A model generated the notes under the pieces. The model saw only the letters and a program-made list of their open reading frames with translations. It did no database searches and was not told the DNA's origin. Made by a program: the position numbers and the translations under genes. Positions 62,402 through 64,000 of a stretch of 64,000 bases of DNA are shown piece after piece. Within the stretch, counting starts at the first letter, position 1. Each line of letters begins with the position of its first letter. Origin of the DNA: Epiperipatus broadwayi (Eukaryota > Onychophora > Udeonychophora > Euonychophora > Peripatidae); assembly GCA_028023455.1 (NCBI GenBank), contig JAQFVV010006246.1, positions 6,692,460-6,756,459 of the forward strand, read 5' to 3'.

Positions 62402-64000
62402 TTGACAGAGGAGTATAATAAGAATTCCCTGATTGTGGATCTAGGCTGCTATTTGATGACAACCTTTTATTTATGTACTTATAACTGCAGATTACTGTCA
62501 AGTGAAGGTAGATTGCAAAAATTGTCTCATATTAAATGGGACATTATTAGACTTTGTGAAGTTAGAAGAAAAGGTGAAGAGACAATTGTTTTAAAAAGAG
62601 GACATGTACTTTACTACAAAGGCACAAATATTTGAAGTACAAGTGGTGTAGGATTCATTATAAATAAAAAATAAAAGAACAACATTGTGGAGATTGATGG
62701 TATATCGAATAGAGTGGCAAGATTAATTATTCAACTTAAGAGCAGATACCAAATAAAAATAATTCATCTGTATACATCAACAAGTTCTCATAGTGAAGAA
62801 GTTGTAGAGGATTTTTATATGGATATACAAAAAGCTTTTAATAAGAATAAGAAAAATTTTAAAATTGTCATGGGAGACTTTAATGCTAGAATTGGTAAAC
62901 AATTGGAAGATGTAAGTACCATAGGTAAATTTGGTTATGATAATAGAAATGAGAAAGAATACAGATTTGTGGAGTTTTCAGAAAAAAAACAACTTTTATT
63001 ATGTATTATTTTTATGAAAAAAATGTTAAAAGAAAATGGACATGGGAGCATCCAAATGAGGGTAGAGCAGAATTGGATTATATTTTGACTAATAGAAAAT
63101 ATATATTTCAAGACAGTAATGTAAGATACATGTTAATGCAAAGCTAAAGAGACTAAAATTATTAAAAAAAAAAAAATTATTCACAGTTGATATTTCTAAT
63201 CTTCAGAAACAATCTAATGAATTTAAATTAGACCTTGCAAATTATTTTCAAATATTAGCAGATTTGAACATGATTCATATTTGAAGGAAATTAATGGGAA
63301 AATAATTGAACTGCAACAAAGATTAGGTGGTAAAAAAAAAAAGCAACTGACCAATAAAATTTCTACCGAGACTAGAGAATTTATGGAAAAAAGAAGGAAT
63401 ATAAAGATATATAAAAGGGATGCATTAAGAAGAATAGAATATCTCTAATTTTGTAAAATGGTGCAAAAAAGAGTTGGTAATGATATAAGAAAGCATAATT
63501 GTGAACTAGCAAGGAAAGCTGTAGAAGAGAATAAAAGTCTCAAGAGTGTAAAAAAACATTTTGGTATTGATAGGAAACTTATATCGACAATAAAAAAACA
63601 GATAGAACTATTACTAAAAAGAATTATATAGTAATAAGGAACAAATATCTCCTACATCTATTATATCTTTTGAATTGCCCAGGATTTTAAAACAAGAAGT
63701 GAGACATGCAATTAAATTTATGAAGACGCTCCAGGTAATGACAGAATTCTAATCAATATATTAAAAAAAGCAGGTGAAGAAATACTTTTTTTTTTTTGGC
63801 AAAGTTATATACCAAATGTCTAAGTGATAAAAATGTACGAGATGCTTGGAAGAATGCAGTATTCATATTAATATTTTAAAAAGGTGATAAAGAAGATATT
63901 ATAAATTACAGACATATTAGTCTATTATCAGTTTTATACAAAATTTTTACCAAAATAATTACAATTTGTCTACAAAGAACATTGGATTTCAACCAGCAAA
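62402..64000 (+). pseudogene. RTE-type LINE, endonuclease plus start of RT, runs off window
   Basis: The frame from 62402 reads TYNCRLLSSEGRL and IKWDIIRLCEVRRKGEE, the start of an RTE-type AP-endonuclease. Two in-frame stops near 62634 and 62672 are followed by GVGFIINKK and then GDFNAR at 62873-62890. After a shift near 63010-63040 it reads KRKWTWEHPN and AELDYILTNRKYIFQD. The expected SDHR motif is missing. A basic linker (63140-63600) leads to the RT start: APGNDRILINILKKAGEE, AWKNAVFILI, then GDKEDIINYRHISLLSVLYK at the window end. Further stops show the copy is dead. The RT catalytic core should lie beyond 64000. Confidence 0.8.

Overview
This is a very AT-rich stretch of animal (metazoan) nuclear DNA, about four fifths A+T by eye. 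It has long homopolymer and microsatellite tracts and no long open reading frame typical of a host gene. The transposable-element families are animal ones: an RTE-type LINE, a second LINE with an AP-endonuclease, Penelope-like elements with GIY-YIG domains, tRNA-derived SINEs, a Ty3/Gypsy-like gag remnant and a TIR DNA transposon. The AT bias and this mix suggest an invertebrate, but I cannot name the phylum. No host gene can be called with confidence. A few short open stretches with splice-like edges are listed as candidate exons at low confidence.

Layout. 1-8 kb: AT-rich DNA with an RTE 3' stub (443-515) and several GC-richer unassigned islands (about 2.5, 3.4-3.9, 4.1-5.3, 6.0 and 7.2 kb). 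8.7-10.3 kb: a Penelope-like remnant with a hammerhead-like core, then three RTE pieces in alternating orientation. 14.9-15.3 kb: an RTE fragment split by a SINE. 15.5-16.1 kb: a 624-bp foldback element carrying two hammerhead ribozymes in inverted orientation. 19.6-23.5 kb: a decayed LINE on the minus strand with a large TATC microsatellite in it. 24.3, 32.0 and 37.3 kb: three more foldback copies. 38.4-38.7 kb: two SINEs in tandem. 44.0-45.7 kb: a 5'-truncated Penelope-like element bounded by inverted terminal arms. 49.1-50.4 kb: a coiled-coil gag-like pseudogene. 55.6 kb: a SINE. 56.8-58.0 kb: a TIR transposon with an internal minisatellite. 62.4-64.0 kb: an RTE copy running off the window.

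Main discovery. The four dispersed foldback copies form one small family. The two best copies hold a complete type I hammerhead architecture: CUGAUGA and GAAA cores, a GUC cleavage triplet, and a two-part stem I whose base pairing is kept by a compensatory change between copies. Copies A, B and D are flanked by direct repeats of 11-15 bp and share a 3' tail, which points to retrotransposition. Their plan (inverted left arm, sense right arm with hammerhead) resembles the local Penelope-like element, which also carries hammerhead-like cores. I therefore infer that the family is a non-autonomous hammerhead retroelement, possibly moved by Penelope-like enzymes.
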